Of a DNA stretch of 64,000 bases, positions 1-37,700 are shown in pieces. Where the stretch lies: positions 1-64,000 of the forward strand of contig NW_027554289.1 of the NCBI RefSeq assembly GCF_964340395.1, read 5' to 3'. A program made the position numbers and the translations under genes. The notes under the pieces are model-generated. The model was not told the DNA's origin. It saw nothing but the letters and a program-made list of their open reading frames with translations, and did not search any database. This DNA comes from Glandiceps talaboti. Taxonomy: Eukaryota > Hemichordata > Enteropneusta > Spengelidae. Within the stretch, counting starts at the first letter, position 1. Each line of letters starts with the position of its first letter.

Positions 1-1085
1 TATGACAAAAAGTGTATGAAATTACTTGATGACCTTCCCAACATGATTGACTTCCACATACATGTAGTTATAGGCTTTGTTTTATATCAATTGCAAGTTT
101 TTTATATACACCTCAAGTATAACACTTGTTAGATTCTGCATGGTTACATGTTTAGTTTTATGTAATCTTCAGTTCTTAACATGCCTTAATTCTAATACCT
201 ACAGGAGCCCACATTGTTTAGACCTTGGGACAAGTTCTCTTTACATGCCTAATTTCTGATACTTATGAGATTCCACTTATTTATACATGGTTTATGTTTG
301 TTTCACATATGGTACACTCTTTGCACATTCCTGAATCTTATAGAAAGCAATATTTAAAAATAAATTTTGTTTTACTATTTTACATATATGTCAAGTTCAG
401 CCAATATTCTGATGCTAATGCTTAAAGAATGATAATTCATTCATTTGAATGAAATATAGATTCTTAATTCTGATCAGGTAAGGAAATATTGAAAGTACAC
501 CACATTGAATTAAAACTGATTATCAGTATGATGTTACAATACAGTGGCTAAAATTGAAGCATTCTCTCATTTCTAGTCATGATGAACAATTATTAAGATT
601 GCCTGGTATGGAATCTGTACATCGCCGGTTAAAGCCTTCTCACTGCCATTTGTTTCTCAATGACCAAATTACTTGGGCAGGATTTGAACCATGATGTGTC
701 CTAGTCAACCTAGCTGTGCAATAATGGGGACCAGGTAGAATAGATGTTGTTATAAGAATGATTCAGCAGATGCAATGAAGTGCATGCTCCAAGGGAGTTG
801 AGGAAATAAAAAAGAGTAATTGTGCCATTATAGGTCTATACCAGGGTTAGTTATTGTAAAAGCGCTTTCAACAACGTATGGGACAGTGTTGTGAAATTAT
901 TTGTATCATAAAACACTATTTAATAAAGTGAAAACAAAAGCCTACATTAATATATAAACAGAACAGCACAATTCAATGGACTGTACTTTTCACATGGCTA
1001 CTTCAGTTTAATGTTATAATTCACATTTCCACACTTTCTAACATCAAAGCTTTGTGGATATTTCAGCCATTTATTTCCATGGCTA

Positions 1086-1487
1086 ATGGAATTGCTAAAT
1101 TACCATCTACTTTGTAATAAAAGTTTACTGATAGTATTAATATCCACATGGGGTGTTATTGTTAATGACTGTAAATTACATGTAATAAAAGGCACTGTGG
1201 TTTCTCCATCATCACAATCTAGATTTTGTGTTCATATTTATGACAAGGTCAAAGAAAAGGGTACAACACTGAATAAATCATGCATAACTGATAAGAAGTC
1301 TCAGAGGTGCAATGCACTAGATAGCATTTTGCTTCAAAAGCATGGAAAAATCGACAAAAGTGACTGTAAATGGTTAGTTTGTAAGCAAGGGCACATTGTC
1401 TTCTATGTGAAATATAATGAAAGCTTCTATTACAGATGTGACTATTGTAGAAATAGAGTTGAAATTAAATATTTAAAGATGTCATGA
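1086..1487 (+). CDS. Doubtful cysteine-rich 133-residue open frame
   Basis: An uninterrupted frame on the strand opposite EXOC5, with a hydrophobic patch near the start (LLIVLISTWGVIV) and ten cysteines, including CDYC near the end. I recognise no family. In sequence this AT-rich, one open frame of this length in 64 kb is about what chance would give. There is no clear polyadenylation signal. It could be a small intron-nested gene, but most likely it is not. Confidence 0.12.
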   Translation: MELLNYHLLCNKSLLIVLISTWGVIVNDCKLHVIKGTVVSPSSQSRFCVHIYDKVKEKGTTLNKSCITDKKSQRCNALDSILLQKHGKIDKSDCKWLVCKQGHIVFYVKYNESFYYRCDYCRNRVEIKYLKMS

Positions 1488-1700
1488 ATTTGAGTTTATA
1501 AATGTTCATATATTGACATTCTTAAAAGGTACTTTTCACAGATATGTATGTCTGCACACTTATTTCCAGTACAATCTGCTAATAGTAGTGTGTTTGTATG
1601 TTTTAAAAATACATGCACAGAATAGTCGCAACTCCAAGCATCGTGTCCAGACATTCAAAAGGACTAGTGTTTAAGATACAAATAGATACAAATAACTTAC

Positions 1701-26935
<25,235 letters not shown>

Positions 26936-27180
26936 GATGCATATCCCGACTACGCTGTTCAAATGACGGAAAAAACGAAAATTATTATCTCAACTCATCG
27001 ATAATATGTTCAGCTCCTAATCAGACCTTTCATTTCATTGACACCGGAAGTAGTAATGTATGCTTGACACTTCCGTATTCCCAGAATGCACAGCGTCGGT
27101 ACGATGTTCATTTGTCTAAAGTCGCAGCCGCGCAGCGCAGATACATTTATACTTTTGTGCATTTTTAACGCTGTTTAATA
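26936..27180 (-). promoter_or_regulatory. EXOC5 promoter region with ETS-like and ZNF143-like sites
   Basis: This stretch lies directly upstream of the EXOC5 start codon and is richer in CpG than its surroundings. It holds two ETS-type cores, ACCGGAAGT at 27043-27051 and ACTTCCG at 27069-27075. Next to them, TTCCCAGAATGC at 27078-27089 matches the core of the ZNF143/STAF element. A GCAGCCGCGCAGCGCAG tract lies near 27125. There is no obvious TATA box. The combination is typical of housekeeping promoters. The sites are seen directly; promoter activity is inferred from position. Confidence 0.55.
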
Positions 27181-30100
27181 TGTTATTCTTTTTTTATACA
27201 AACTATTGCGATAACTATAGGTGCAAAATTTGTCTTTATTACGTTTTATCAAAACTTTGTATTGATTGCCATGGGACCACCGAGTAATTATAAACTATTT
27301 TATGCCAGGTATATCTTCTAAAAAGTTCTGACTTGGCCGATGGTTGTCACACCATGGATGTATATATCCATGGTCACATGAATGTCCTAGTGAGCCCACT
27401 GATTTGTTTCAAATAAACCTAATTTTATATAATATGTTTTCTAGGCATATTTTATGTGAATAAACTATTTAATATTAATTAAAATGTGTGCATTTCTTCT
27501 GATATTAATTATAATGTGTATATTTCTGCTGCTTCTTTGTAGATAGTGATGTATGCAGTTGTTACAAAACCGTATCACAACCGTCGGAGGGAACATCTGA
27601 AAACAAATTCACTTTTTAAAAAATTTAGTGCAAGTAATAGTAATACATAACTTTTGTTAACAGCAGCAGCAGCAACAACAACAGTAAACAGTCCTATAAA
27701 GTTGATACTGCTAATCTAATAAACATATTTGTTTAAATCATAAATTGTTTAGTTTGCTAGACTCTAATGAGCAACATACTAAACTTCACTCTATCAAAGA
27801 AATCATGAAAAACTGTTGATAGAGGGCGCTGTTGAACTCAATCTGATGTAGGAATACACTAGATTTCTTACCTGAATTCTTTTGTGTCTTATTGCATGTT
27901 TTCTATATTGTTGTGTTTGAGTTGAGTGTCTTTCAGACTGTTGTAACTACTAGTATAAAGTTTCAGATTGTAATGGTATTAGTAGTTGATTTCTATGCAG
28001 CAATAGAAATATAATATGAAAGAGAAATTTCTACTGCGAAGAAAAAATTGTAAAATTTTGAGCATACAACATTATACTACATGTATATATAGTGTAAAGA
28101 TGTACACCCATTTGATATGGGGGGGGGGGGCTGGAGGATTTTTGAGGGAGTGGGGACTGGGGTATTTTTGAGAGAAAAAATTGTCACAGGCCAAATCTGA
28201 TGGGAAAAAAATTGCTGACAAGCTCGACAGAAAAAAAATGCTTCCAGGGTATAAGCTAGAAGAAAGTATGGAAACAAATGTCATATTTAGTTCCATGGAA
28301 ACAAACAGACATCTGTTTTTATGGAAATCACTTAATAAATCATCCAGATCGAGGCGTCCAGGGTAATATATGACAAATTGTAATTCTATGAGTTAACTGT
28401 GGGAATGGAATATCATTTGTTGATATAAACACAAAATAATCACCGTTTTGAATATTTGTCACGTGCAATAGTGTTTTGAGACCCCCAAAACTCGAGTCAT
28501 TGTTACCCATCAGACACATTCAGGAGGATACATCACCCATATCATCACATCCCTGATTAAGTATGCAAGTATGCAAATAAATTGAGCACATGCAAAGTAC
28601 TGAGATCAAAAATTGTCTACTTGTCAAACAAATCATGCAATTTTTTAGTCAAATCTCAGACAATCATGTTGGTTATCTGCCAATTCAAATATTAGCAAAG
28701 GTGCTCAGTCTGATTTAGCATAGAATCCAGTCTTGTAGGGATGTTGCTTGAGATCTTGCTATTCCCCTACCACGCCTGGCATTTCGCTAGTGGCCATTTA
28801 CTTTAAAGTGTACATGCAAAGGTTGATAATTTTTAAGCTTCAGCCAGTCAACATTAGATGCAAATTCTTATGGGGTGAGATATGATGTCAACAGCATCAC
28901 CATATGATTAGAAAGAACTCAGAGGATTTCACTATGATGTAAACATGATTACTACCATATATTCAATCATCACTGCGTGGAATCATAATGCAATGGCTGC
29001 AAACTAAATGAATGCAGTAGGGAAAGAACAACATCCAAAATGTCTGGATTCTAAGACTACATCTGCTAGGCTCAAACAAGAATGCATTAGAATAAAATAC
29101 CTGACTATAACAGTGATGTGCGGAGAAAGTGAAAAAAAAAACCATTACAAACAGTGTAGAAGAATATTAACATGTTTATTTCTTGATAGTATTACATATA
29201 TAATTCTTTGGAGAGTAGAAAATAAGTACATGAAATTGAAAAGCAAAAAATCACTTAGATGATTTTATAAATAGTGGATAATATTTTGAAATGAATATGT
29301 TAGACTGATATCTGTGTGGTGTGTAGTAATGTTTATATATTGGTTTGCATCTATAAACAAACTGTATGATATCTGGTTTGATATGAGGTCCTGAAAATTT
29401 TATTGCTCTTAATAACAAATACTGGCAAGAAAGAATTGTTTTCTATTTTTTTTTTTAAAACCTGTACTAGCTGTAACTGGAGATTCATTTTTCCAACCCG
29501 ACATGATATGATATGATATATTCACTGAAAATTGTTAAAATACCAATACTTAGACAGTTTACATGTTAATCAGAGATCAATTTTGTTCAAAAGTAGGACC
29601 GTAACAGATTAACAGTGTTATCATGGTCGGGTGGTCATTTTTGGGTGCGGACTTAAAAATCAATTTGGTTGGATTATTGATTATGTGTTACAGCTACACA
29701 ACTACGTTTACCAACTCAGTGTTGATTCAATACCATTTAAGGTGTACGTTATTACAATCAAGTCATTGTATTTAACAAAACATTTTCCAAATACATTCCA
29801 GTTGCAGCTAGTTGCAGCTTTAAGGCAGGAATATGATACAAATTTTAAATATTCGTTAATTAGACGGAAATATTACATATTTTCTATTAACAGCTAAATA
29901 TATCAATTGCACTAAACTGAGGGAAACTACTTGGGTCATTTTATTTAGAACTTTTTATTTTTTTACTTTGTTTTATGTAGAAAGACTTTACTGTTACATT
30001 CATAAAACAATATGGCTGACTTGAGATAGGAAAGACTACGGTTTCTATACTGGTAGGGGAAAAGCTGTCATTGATGAAAGAATAAATAAAAATTTGAGCA

Positions 30101-31295
30101 AATATTATAAGCTGAACATTTTCCTATCAGAATAATTTTAGAAAACAGATAGCAGACTACATGTACAAGTAGCGTAATACAATATCTTAGCTGTTATTTT
30201 ATGCTCTACAGTCATTGTACTGTGGACGGAAATAAAATCATAAGTTTTAAGTAAAAGTTTATACTAGAGCTATAACAGCTGGTCAAAATGAAACATAATT
30301 GAGAAGAAGTCCATGATAATGTTGATGATAAAATCTCAAATGAATAAGCATATCAATTTTAACTTGTTTTGAGTTGATCCTAGAGTTGCAAATTATGCAC
30401 TCAGTAAAGTTATGTAATTTTACACAAAAATGAGTTGAAAGTTTAAATTTTGTTTACAGCTTTATAATTTTTGTCCAGACTGTTCCAACATAGACAAATA
30501 AAAGTGAAATGTAACTTTTCACCCATAAATGCCAGTATAATCTTTAAAGTGATCAACTTTAAAATCATGTCAGTTGTGCATGTACAAGATATGAATATAA
30601 ACTACCAGAATATCACAGAACAAATTAATATGAAAGATGACAGTACAACACACAATGTGCATAAAATCAGTCACATAAAAGAATACTATTTTGTCTTTTT
30701 TGCTGACTATCTAATGACAGCAATGCGGCTCAGTTAAAAATTAATCTATGTAATATAAACAAGGGTTTATACCTTGGTAACATTTTTAGTCATGATTAAT
30801 TACAATTGATAATTATTTGCTTTCTGGAAGAATACCTGTAAAGTTATATGTAAGTTTCTGGCAGTAAAAAGTGACTTGAAATTGAGAAGATTAACATATT
30901 GCTGATTCATATTGATATAAAAGCTACATATAAAGTTGCATAGTATCTGATAAACATAAATTCAAAGTTTGAAAGTAACAGTATTGTGAGTATAAAAATG
31001 ACAAAAATGTTTTAAAATGAAGTTAAAGTGCTTACTTAGGGAAGTAATTCCGTTTGCCAACTTTCTGCCGATTTTCAGGAACTGAATGTAAAAGAACGGG
31101 ACGGTGGGGCGAAGTTGAATCCTAAAGGACAGGAATCGTCATCTTTTTAGGAAATAAGTTCTCAGTTCCGATATAACAATATTTTAGATACTACAGCAGC
31201 AGGTGAGGTTTCGGCTGACTTATTAGGTTGACATAAACTAAAAGTCTCAACAATAGTTTTAGACTGAGTCTATCTTAATATAAAGCCGAAACCCC

Positions 31296-31403
31296 AATAC
31301 GCCGTATTCCGGTTATCGAAGAAGCCCCGAAAAGATAAAAGATATGATTGTTTGGCCACTAGGGGCGCTGTTTTAGAACCGGAAGTGAGGGCCAGAATTG
31401 TAG
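31296..31403 (+). repeat. Left member of an inverted pair (matches 33044-33140)
   Basis: AATACGCCGTATTCCGGTTA at 31296 and GTGAGGGCCAGAATT near 31383 reappear in the same order on the minus strand near 33140 and 33060. The first block differs by one base in 25. The middle has diverged. The pair brackets the decayed coding segment and two MITEs, so they could be ends of an old element of about 1.85 kb or a duplicated promoter piece. Confidence 0.5.
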
Positions 31404-31793
31404 CGCATTGTTGCAAAGCATAGAGTCTATAGGCATCGTAACCACTGACTAAAGATTTTCTGTCATTCCCCGTAACTTTACGCTATAATATTGCATTATC
31501 GCCCATCAAATAACGAAATAGCAAATTAACCTCTTGTTCTCCTAATATTTCGCGTAAGTTTGGCTCTGCAAATTCGACGGTGAGGAAAACCCAAAAGTAG
31601 CAACATTTTGAAACGGGTAGTACACTGACATCTCACTCACGTTTTCAGTGTGACCTCGTCCATTTGCGTTACCGTTGGAGAAATTGTAGCGATTGCTTCC
31701 AGTCAAACATCGGAACGGAAAAAGGTACAAAAACAGAGGAAAGAACCCTCAAAATCACAATATACGCTACAGTTATCGCAGCTTGTATAAAAC

Positions 31794-32016
31794 CAATCTG
31801 ATTAAAATCCGATGTAGATGTCGGCTAATCGTTCATTGCTATTTTACTTTCGTTATTGTGCCTGAATTGACCTCCGTGGTACATGTTTGATCGCCTCCTC
31901 TACCGATCAGGACAAAAACGTAAACATGTACCACGAAGGTCAATTCAGGCAAAATAACGAAGGTAAAATAGCAATGAACGATTAGCCGACATCTACATCG
32001 GATTTTAATCAGATCG
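31794..32016. mobile_element. Inverted-repeat MITE copy, 223 bp, 9-bp target duplication
   Basis: The ends are CAATCTGATTAAAATC and its near inverse. The arms (about 95 bases each) pair almost perfectly around a short unique centre near 31890-31925. The flanks are GTATAAAAC (31785-31793) and GTATAAGAC (32017-32025), a 9-bp duplication with one change. No coding capacity. Long terminal repeats with 9-bp duplications point to the Mutator-like superfamily; that assignment is inference. Confidence 0.85.
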
Positions 32017-32229
32017 GTATAAGACATGGTATGATGAGTGAACCACGTAAACGTTACATGGAAGGCCGATTCATTGAAGGGGTGGGCGGTGTGGTACATC
32101 AATCACAATAACAATATTTATGATTCGTTGCCGACTTCAATGGGTTTTTTTATACACTGATGGTCCTGAATGAAGAATAGCAAGCTAACCAAAGTGTGAT
32201 AGTAAAGATGAGTATATCAATACAAATAT

Positions 32230-33034
32230 GTTTATGCCAACTTATAACCAGTACATGAAATGTTTTTTTCCGGACAAAGTTTTATGATTTCACCCGTGGT
32301 GCTACACCACTGTTCTAATAAACAAGAAAGGCCTAAGTATGCGTCGACATCAGTTACAATATAAACATGTGGCTTGGTAATTGTCGACTGAACTCTCAAT
32401 ATTGCAATGACTGTAGCTGGAAGCTGTTCAATCTGATTAAAACCCGATGTAGATGTCGGCTAATCGTTCATTGCAATTTTACCTTCGTTATTTTGCCTGA
32501 TATTATTTTTCTTGGTACATGTTTACATTGTTTAGCCTGATCGTAGAGGAGGCGATCAGGCAAGCTAAAAAATGTAAACATGTACCAAGAAGGTCAATTC
32601 AGGCAAAATAACGAAGGTAAAATAGCAATGAACGATCAGCCAACATCTACATCGGATTTTAATCAGATTGGAAGCTGTTGTCAGATTTGTAATTTTCTAA
32701 TCGTTCTTTTGTCAAGCAACAGACACCAGTAAGGTAAAGAAATATGTTTATCATGTCTACATCGGGTATATTTCGAAGGTCCTCCGTCCAACTTTCAATG
32801 TTTCCGCTGTCGATTAGTTCTATCTTTTGATGCTTGACATCCACTATTCGTCTCCTCTTCCGTTCTCTCAGAAAATTATCATTTTCTAGTGTTTCAAGAC
32901 CAAGGTTGACAGCATTTCTGGCGATATCTAGTAGATTTAGAAGTAGTAATTTTCCACTCTTTTATGAATGCACGGAGTTCTTTTACGCCCATTTTGTTGA
33001 CAGCTTCATACATCGCCATACTATTAGATGCCAT
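32230..33034 (-). pseudogene. Decayed coding segment of unknown identity, split by a MITE
   Basis: On the minus strand, from an ATG at 33032-33034, the reading gives MASNSMAMYEAVNKMGVKEL. A neighbouring frame continues with LLNLLDIARNAVNLGLETLE and IPDVDMINIFLYLTGVCC. Beyond the MITE at 32429-32670, protein-like sequence resumes (ITKPHVYIVTDVDAYLGL and EQWCSTTGEIIKLCPE). The composition and length of these open stretches look coding, but the frame is not continuous. I do not recognise the family. The start has a faint SAP-like look (GVKELRAFIKEW). It could be a dead host gene or a piece of an unnamed mobile element. Confidence 0.4.
32429..32670. mobile_element. Inverted-repeat MITE copy, 242 bp, 9-bp target duplication
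   Basis: Same family as the copy at 31794-32016, with the same ends and nearly identical arms (TCGGCTAATCGTTCATTGC and its inverse). It is flanked on both sides by a perfect GAAGCTGTT (32420-32428 and 32671-32679). It sits inside a decayed coding segment on the minus strand. The perfect duplication and close match to its neighbour suggest recent movement. Confidence 0.88.
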
Positions 33035-33043
33035 GACGAAAAT

Positions 33044-33140
33044 TCTGGCCCTCACTTTGTCAGATATGGTGCGCCCTCTCGCGATACTTTCCTGCGAAAC
33101 AACCGGAAGTTCGATAACCGGAATACGCCGTATTGCCACT
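33044..33140 (-). repeat. Right member of the inverted pair (matches 31296-31403)
   Basis: The minus-strand copy carries AATACGGCGTATTCCGGTTA, then GAGAGGGCGCACC, then AAAGTGAGGGCCAGAATT, just upstream of the ATG of the decayed coding segment. It is relatively CpG-rich. See the left member for the comparison. Confidence 0.5.
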
Positions 33141-33717
33141 GTCGTAATCTAAGTCATTTTGTACCATTTTGAATCAGACTCAATATCAACCATCTTTGCA
33201 CTCTAACTTCCAAATAATAACTTAAAATCTCTTTACAAGTATCTTTAAAAAAGACGAAGTCAATAATTTCTCTCAAATGTCTGAAAGAAAAAAAAGTGTA
33301 CGACTAACAAATTGACAAAGTTGAAAGATATTTCAAATTTAAAACACATGCTTTGTACAATATTTCTACAAATGTGAAATACGCTTTAACATACAATATT
33401 AAAATTGAAAAATGAGTAATCTTTTATATCAAATTTTAAAAAATGTACAGGATGCATATTCAATTGAATATTTATTTCATGATCATTGTATGATATTGAC
33501 TCATTATGAAATTATAAATCCAACTTTTTAGAGAGATATCTCTGACAATCATTAACATACCCACGTATATAAAGAAAAAAAAGAACCCCAACATTTTTAA
33601 GTCGTGGGATTGATACTATATACAAAGTTATTTATATCATAAAAATCTTGATTTTTTTTTTGTCATCAAAGGAAGCACTGAATGTACATAGTTGATAAAA
33701 CTGGACGATAAAAATTG

Positions 33718-33723
33718 TTTATT
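33718..33723 (-). terminator. Polyadenylation signal AATAAA of the fusion gene
   Basis: The plus strand reads TTTATT here, giving AATAAA on the coding strand about 84 bases past the stop codon at 33807-33809. This is a sensible place for the 3' end of the transcript. Confidence 0.5.
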
Positions 33724-33806
33724 GATCAGTTGTGACTTTATCCAGGTTTCAAGCACAGTCTGAGATGAATGAAAATTGCACATCATCAAAGTTGTTACTA
33801 GTATTT

Positions 33807-34760
33807 TTAGTCCTCTTTGTAACTGTAACTTCCTGTTTCAGAGGTTTCTCTAGTATCCGGTGTCTGCTCCTGCAAGAGAACAATTGAACGCTCAAGGTTA
33901 AAACTTCACTTTGGAAAAGTAAAAAGAATTTTACATAATAAAGAATAAAGATATTTGTCTTCAAGAAAATAAACACAATGTAACGATACAGACTGATGTG
34001 TGACTTTTTTGGTTACATTTATAGTTGAATATCATAGTGAATCTTTTCCACAATAAATTGTTGATTTTGTGTAGTCATTACAGAAATGTGTGATATTGTG
34101 ATATGCAGACACTAGAGGGCGCTAGACAGTAAGGCTAACAAAACTGACAGGGAACTTGGTAAAGTCCAGGCATGGATATATCATTTATGGTTTCTTGGAG
34201 TTTGAATTTTTACGATTTTTAATATTATCACCCATGACATTTAAAGGTCAAGGCGAATCTAATAGAAATACTTCAGGTACCTTGTAAAACCAGTTTATTT
34301 GACATAAAATTATTTTTATGAATGCTGTGTTCACAATGAAATCAAATTTGCAGATTACGCAAATAATGCAAGTTATGTGAGATGCATGGATGGCAAAGTC
34401 AAACATATCAATTGATGCATGAACTTATACTTTCACAGTCATGGTTATGCATAGTTTGGCTAAACATTGGATGAATGTAACATATCATCTCTGAGACATC
34501 ACCAACACCGTGTCTGTTGTCGATCACACTCAATGATATCACACTCAATGAAAATGAACAAAATAACCAACCTTTGTGACACGTTTCTGTGCACTTTTGG
34601 GTTTAGCTCCCTGTTTATCTTTCAAAGTTTTCATGATTGGATTATCGGCAGCTACCGTTGCCTTGGGATTCTTCACAGGAGGTCTCTTCAGTGGTCTCCA
34701 TTTTATGGGAGGTTTCATTTTTACTGTCCCCTGCTTCTTTATTCCAGGATTTTGCTCAGT
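33807..34760 (-). other. Basic C-terminal tail of the CFAP97-annexin protein
   Basis: The last two exons encode about 83 residues past the annexin core. Exon 17 carries KMKPPIKWRPLKRPPVKNPK and a second basic patch ending KPKSAQKRVTK. Exon 18 encodes a short acidic, Ser/Thr-rich end, EQTPDTRETSETGSYSYKED. Ordinary annexins stop close to the end of repeat 4, so this tail is an added segment. Its charge would suit binding to microtubules or acidic lipids; that is inference only. Confidence 0.7.
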
Positions 34761-37700
34761 CTATACAAACAGATTGAGTTTAATTAATTCAGAAATTAAG
34801 ATTGAGTTTCAACAAAAATTAATAAGATGGCGAAAAAAAGTGTGTGTTTCAACTAACATATAAACCCAGGAAATAGGATAGGTAGGTCAGGATTTAATTT
34901 TATTGTATTTCATTTTATTTTATTTTTGAATTGTTTTTATTTTTGAAAATTATTGCTTCAACCCCAAAATAAATGACATGTTGGTCAGAATAGCCCTTCT
35001 GTGATAGTTTGATGAAATATGTACAGACATGACTGGGGCGGAAAAAACAGACGTGCATACAGGTCAAGAAGATAAAGAATTTCTTATCTTTTTGTTTTAA
35101 ATGTTTTTAAAATGTTGAGGGTCGGTGGCTTAATAGGGTCAGTTGGGTTATCAGAAACACACTATTTTTTTTATTTGGCCTAACAGCCATGTTGTGAACT
35201 ACAGGACATATTCGCAAAGTGAAGAAATGAATTGGTGGATTCTACAACTTTATTACATTCATGAAATCTGTTTGATTTGAACATTTTAATGCATTATTAC
35301 GAGGTGAAACATCCCATAATCATCTGATTTTTTTGTTGAAATCCTACAACTTGTGTTTATAATTACTCACCTTTTTAGGAGTAAAACCAGACACTTTTAC
35401 AGCTTCAATCAAAGATTTCTTGTATTTTTCTTTACATTTACTCTCTAAGTCGTCTTCTAACGTATGACTGTATCTTTTCTTGTAAATTTTCTTGATTTGC
35501 GGAAGATCAACCTAAAGAAACAATATCAAATTTGTAATTTCTGATAAATTACAAGAGTACAGATGGCTGAATGAAAATTTTTGCATTTTTGGTAGTCATT
35601 CTTCTCAAGGTTACAGCAAAAATGTTTTATCAAATTATTCAAACTCACAATTTGAGATCAACAAGAGTTACGATGGATGAATGGAGAGAAAAATTACGCA
35701 ATGATAGAGGTGCTTTAACAAATATTTGATAATCACTTGACATGGGATTGTGCTGTGACTGATTTTGATAACGAAGAAATGAAATTCTTACCTCTGATCT
35801 GGTCATAATGATTCTAACAAGAGTTGTTCCATCACCAGCACCAGTTAAACTTTCTCGTACCCTTGATGTAAGAAAACCTGGACAATTTGCAATACATTTT
35901 ACTGAAAAAGAAGGGGGAAAAAAAATTTCATTTTTTTTGTAATGTCTTTCCATCTTTTTGACGACACAGATACAATACATTCAGCAACATTTCCACAACT
36001 AAAAACTTTCAGACTTTCTCTTGGAAAATTTTCTGTTGTCATATATATTGTTGATATAAATTTTATTCATTTTTTTAACAAAATGGATGATTTTTTTATA
36101 CTTCTTGAAAAAAATTCATCTTTTGATTTAGTTTTTACAACAAATACTTTGTTTAGGTAGTTGGCATGATTTTATACTTCTCAAGAAAATTGATTTTGAC
36201 TTACTTAGAGCTAACATAGCGTCTTGTAACTGCCCATCAAAATCATCCATTAAAACATCCGTTACAGTTTTACCAGTCATCTGAAAAAATGAGAAAAAAA
36301 ATTACTGACCTACAGTCAAAATTATTGACCTACAATCAAAATTATTGACTTAAAGTCAAAATTATTGACCTACAGTCAACACTGCAAACATTTAAAATAT
36401 TCTGTAAACTGGTTGTTTTTCAAATTTGAGATTATTGAAGAGTAACATTTTGACTATCACATGGTGATCAAAATATTCCCCACTTCTGATAAATCACATA
36501 TTGAGTTTTAAAAGTTATTTTACACAATCAGGTCAAGCAGTGTCATAGAGTAATAGTTATAGCATGGTTGAATTCAGAAAAAATTCCATCTGTGATATTT
36601 TGATCCAAGTTTTTTTTTAAATATACTTCAATTAATACAGTATCATATATGTGATACAACTCACCTTGGCATATTCATCTATGACAGCCCTAAGCTGGGC
36701 AAAACTGCAATCTGTCAGTATTTCACTAAACTTTCCACTTTGTGTGTTCCACCTGTCCTGTTCCTCTGTCTCAAGTAATTCTTTAGCATCTTCTTCAGCC
36801 TGGTTCTGATCCACAGCTCCACCTTCATCACGTATACCCTACACACAGACAACATTTCAGTTATAATTTGGTTTAAGGTGCGTGGAGGAAAAAAAATTGC
36901 AACCACTGATATATCATCAAATCACTGAATGAAAGAATTTTCATTTTTCAGTTCAGTTGACATGGAAAACAACCAGACTGTAAAATCTGCCACTATTTAA
37001 TAGACACTCCCCAGCTTCAATCAAAACAAGTACGACATTATAGCTCCAAGTAACTGGATAAGATGAGAATCTGCAGAAATATTCCCATTTCTTTTCATTG
37101 TCTTTTCATACAATGTTGTAGATATGGATGGATACAAACATCTCAAGGAATGTCATGGCTATCTCCTCTCAACCTTAATAATATTGTCAGGCTAACTCTG
37201 ATAGAGCCCCAACACCGTGGGACGGGACCATGGGCCATTTATGGAGGGAGTACTATACTATATCCCTCCTACTATATACATACCTTAACTAGTGTTAAAA
37301 GAAGACCTTGGAAGGCAGTATCTGTAATATTACTCTTGATGTCATCAGTAAGTTCTTTCTCATATCTTTCTGAGTAAGCTGTCTTGATAGCACTGAGAGC
37401 CTGCAAATGAAAAAGTTTAAAGATTAAAAAAAAATTAATAAAGTTATGTTAAACCTGATCAAAACCATGCAGTTTCTTTAGTGAATAAAATCATGGCAAA
37501 AGGGCAAACATTTACTACAACTTTATAAATAATGTAAAAAAGTGGCAAAAATTCTGCTTTAAATGATGAATGTGTTTTTTTATCAGTACTATTAAATTCA
37601 GTACATATACTATTAATTTATTACAGCTTTTTTGATTATGTATTTTTGTTTTTGCTCTCATTTTGAACATTGGTTTTCTCATTTCATCAAGTATTTACGA

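Larger units (their letters stand above)
26936..33806. other. Spacer between EXOC5 and the fusion gene
   Basis: Apart from the EXOC5 promoter, the inverted pair, the two MITEs and the decayed coding segment, I see no gene here. 27200-31000 is AT-rich with only scattered short open frames. There is a G tract at about 28120-28130, a CCATGGAT palindrome near 27352-27373 and a short GATATGAT tandem near 29505. 33180-33700 is AT-rich and featureless up to the fusion gene's polyadenylation signal. Confidence 0.5.

Noticed and set aside
1-1700. Last EXOC5 exon inside the window
   Set aside because: I looked on the minus strand for the usual Asp-Tyr-Arg-rich C-terminal block with an acceptor and did not find it.
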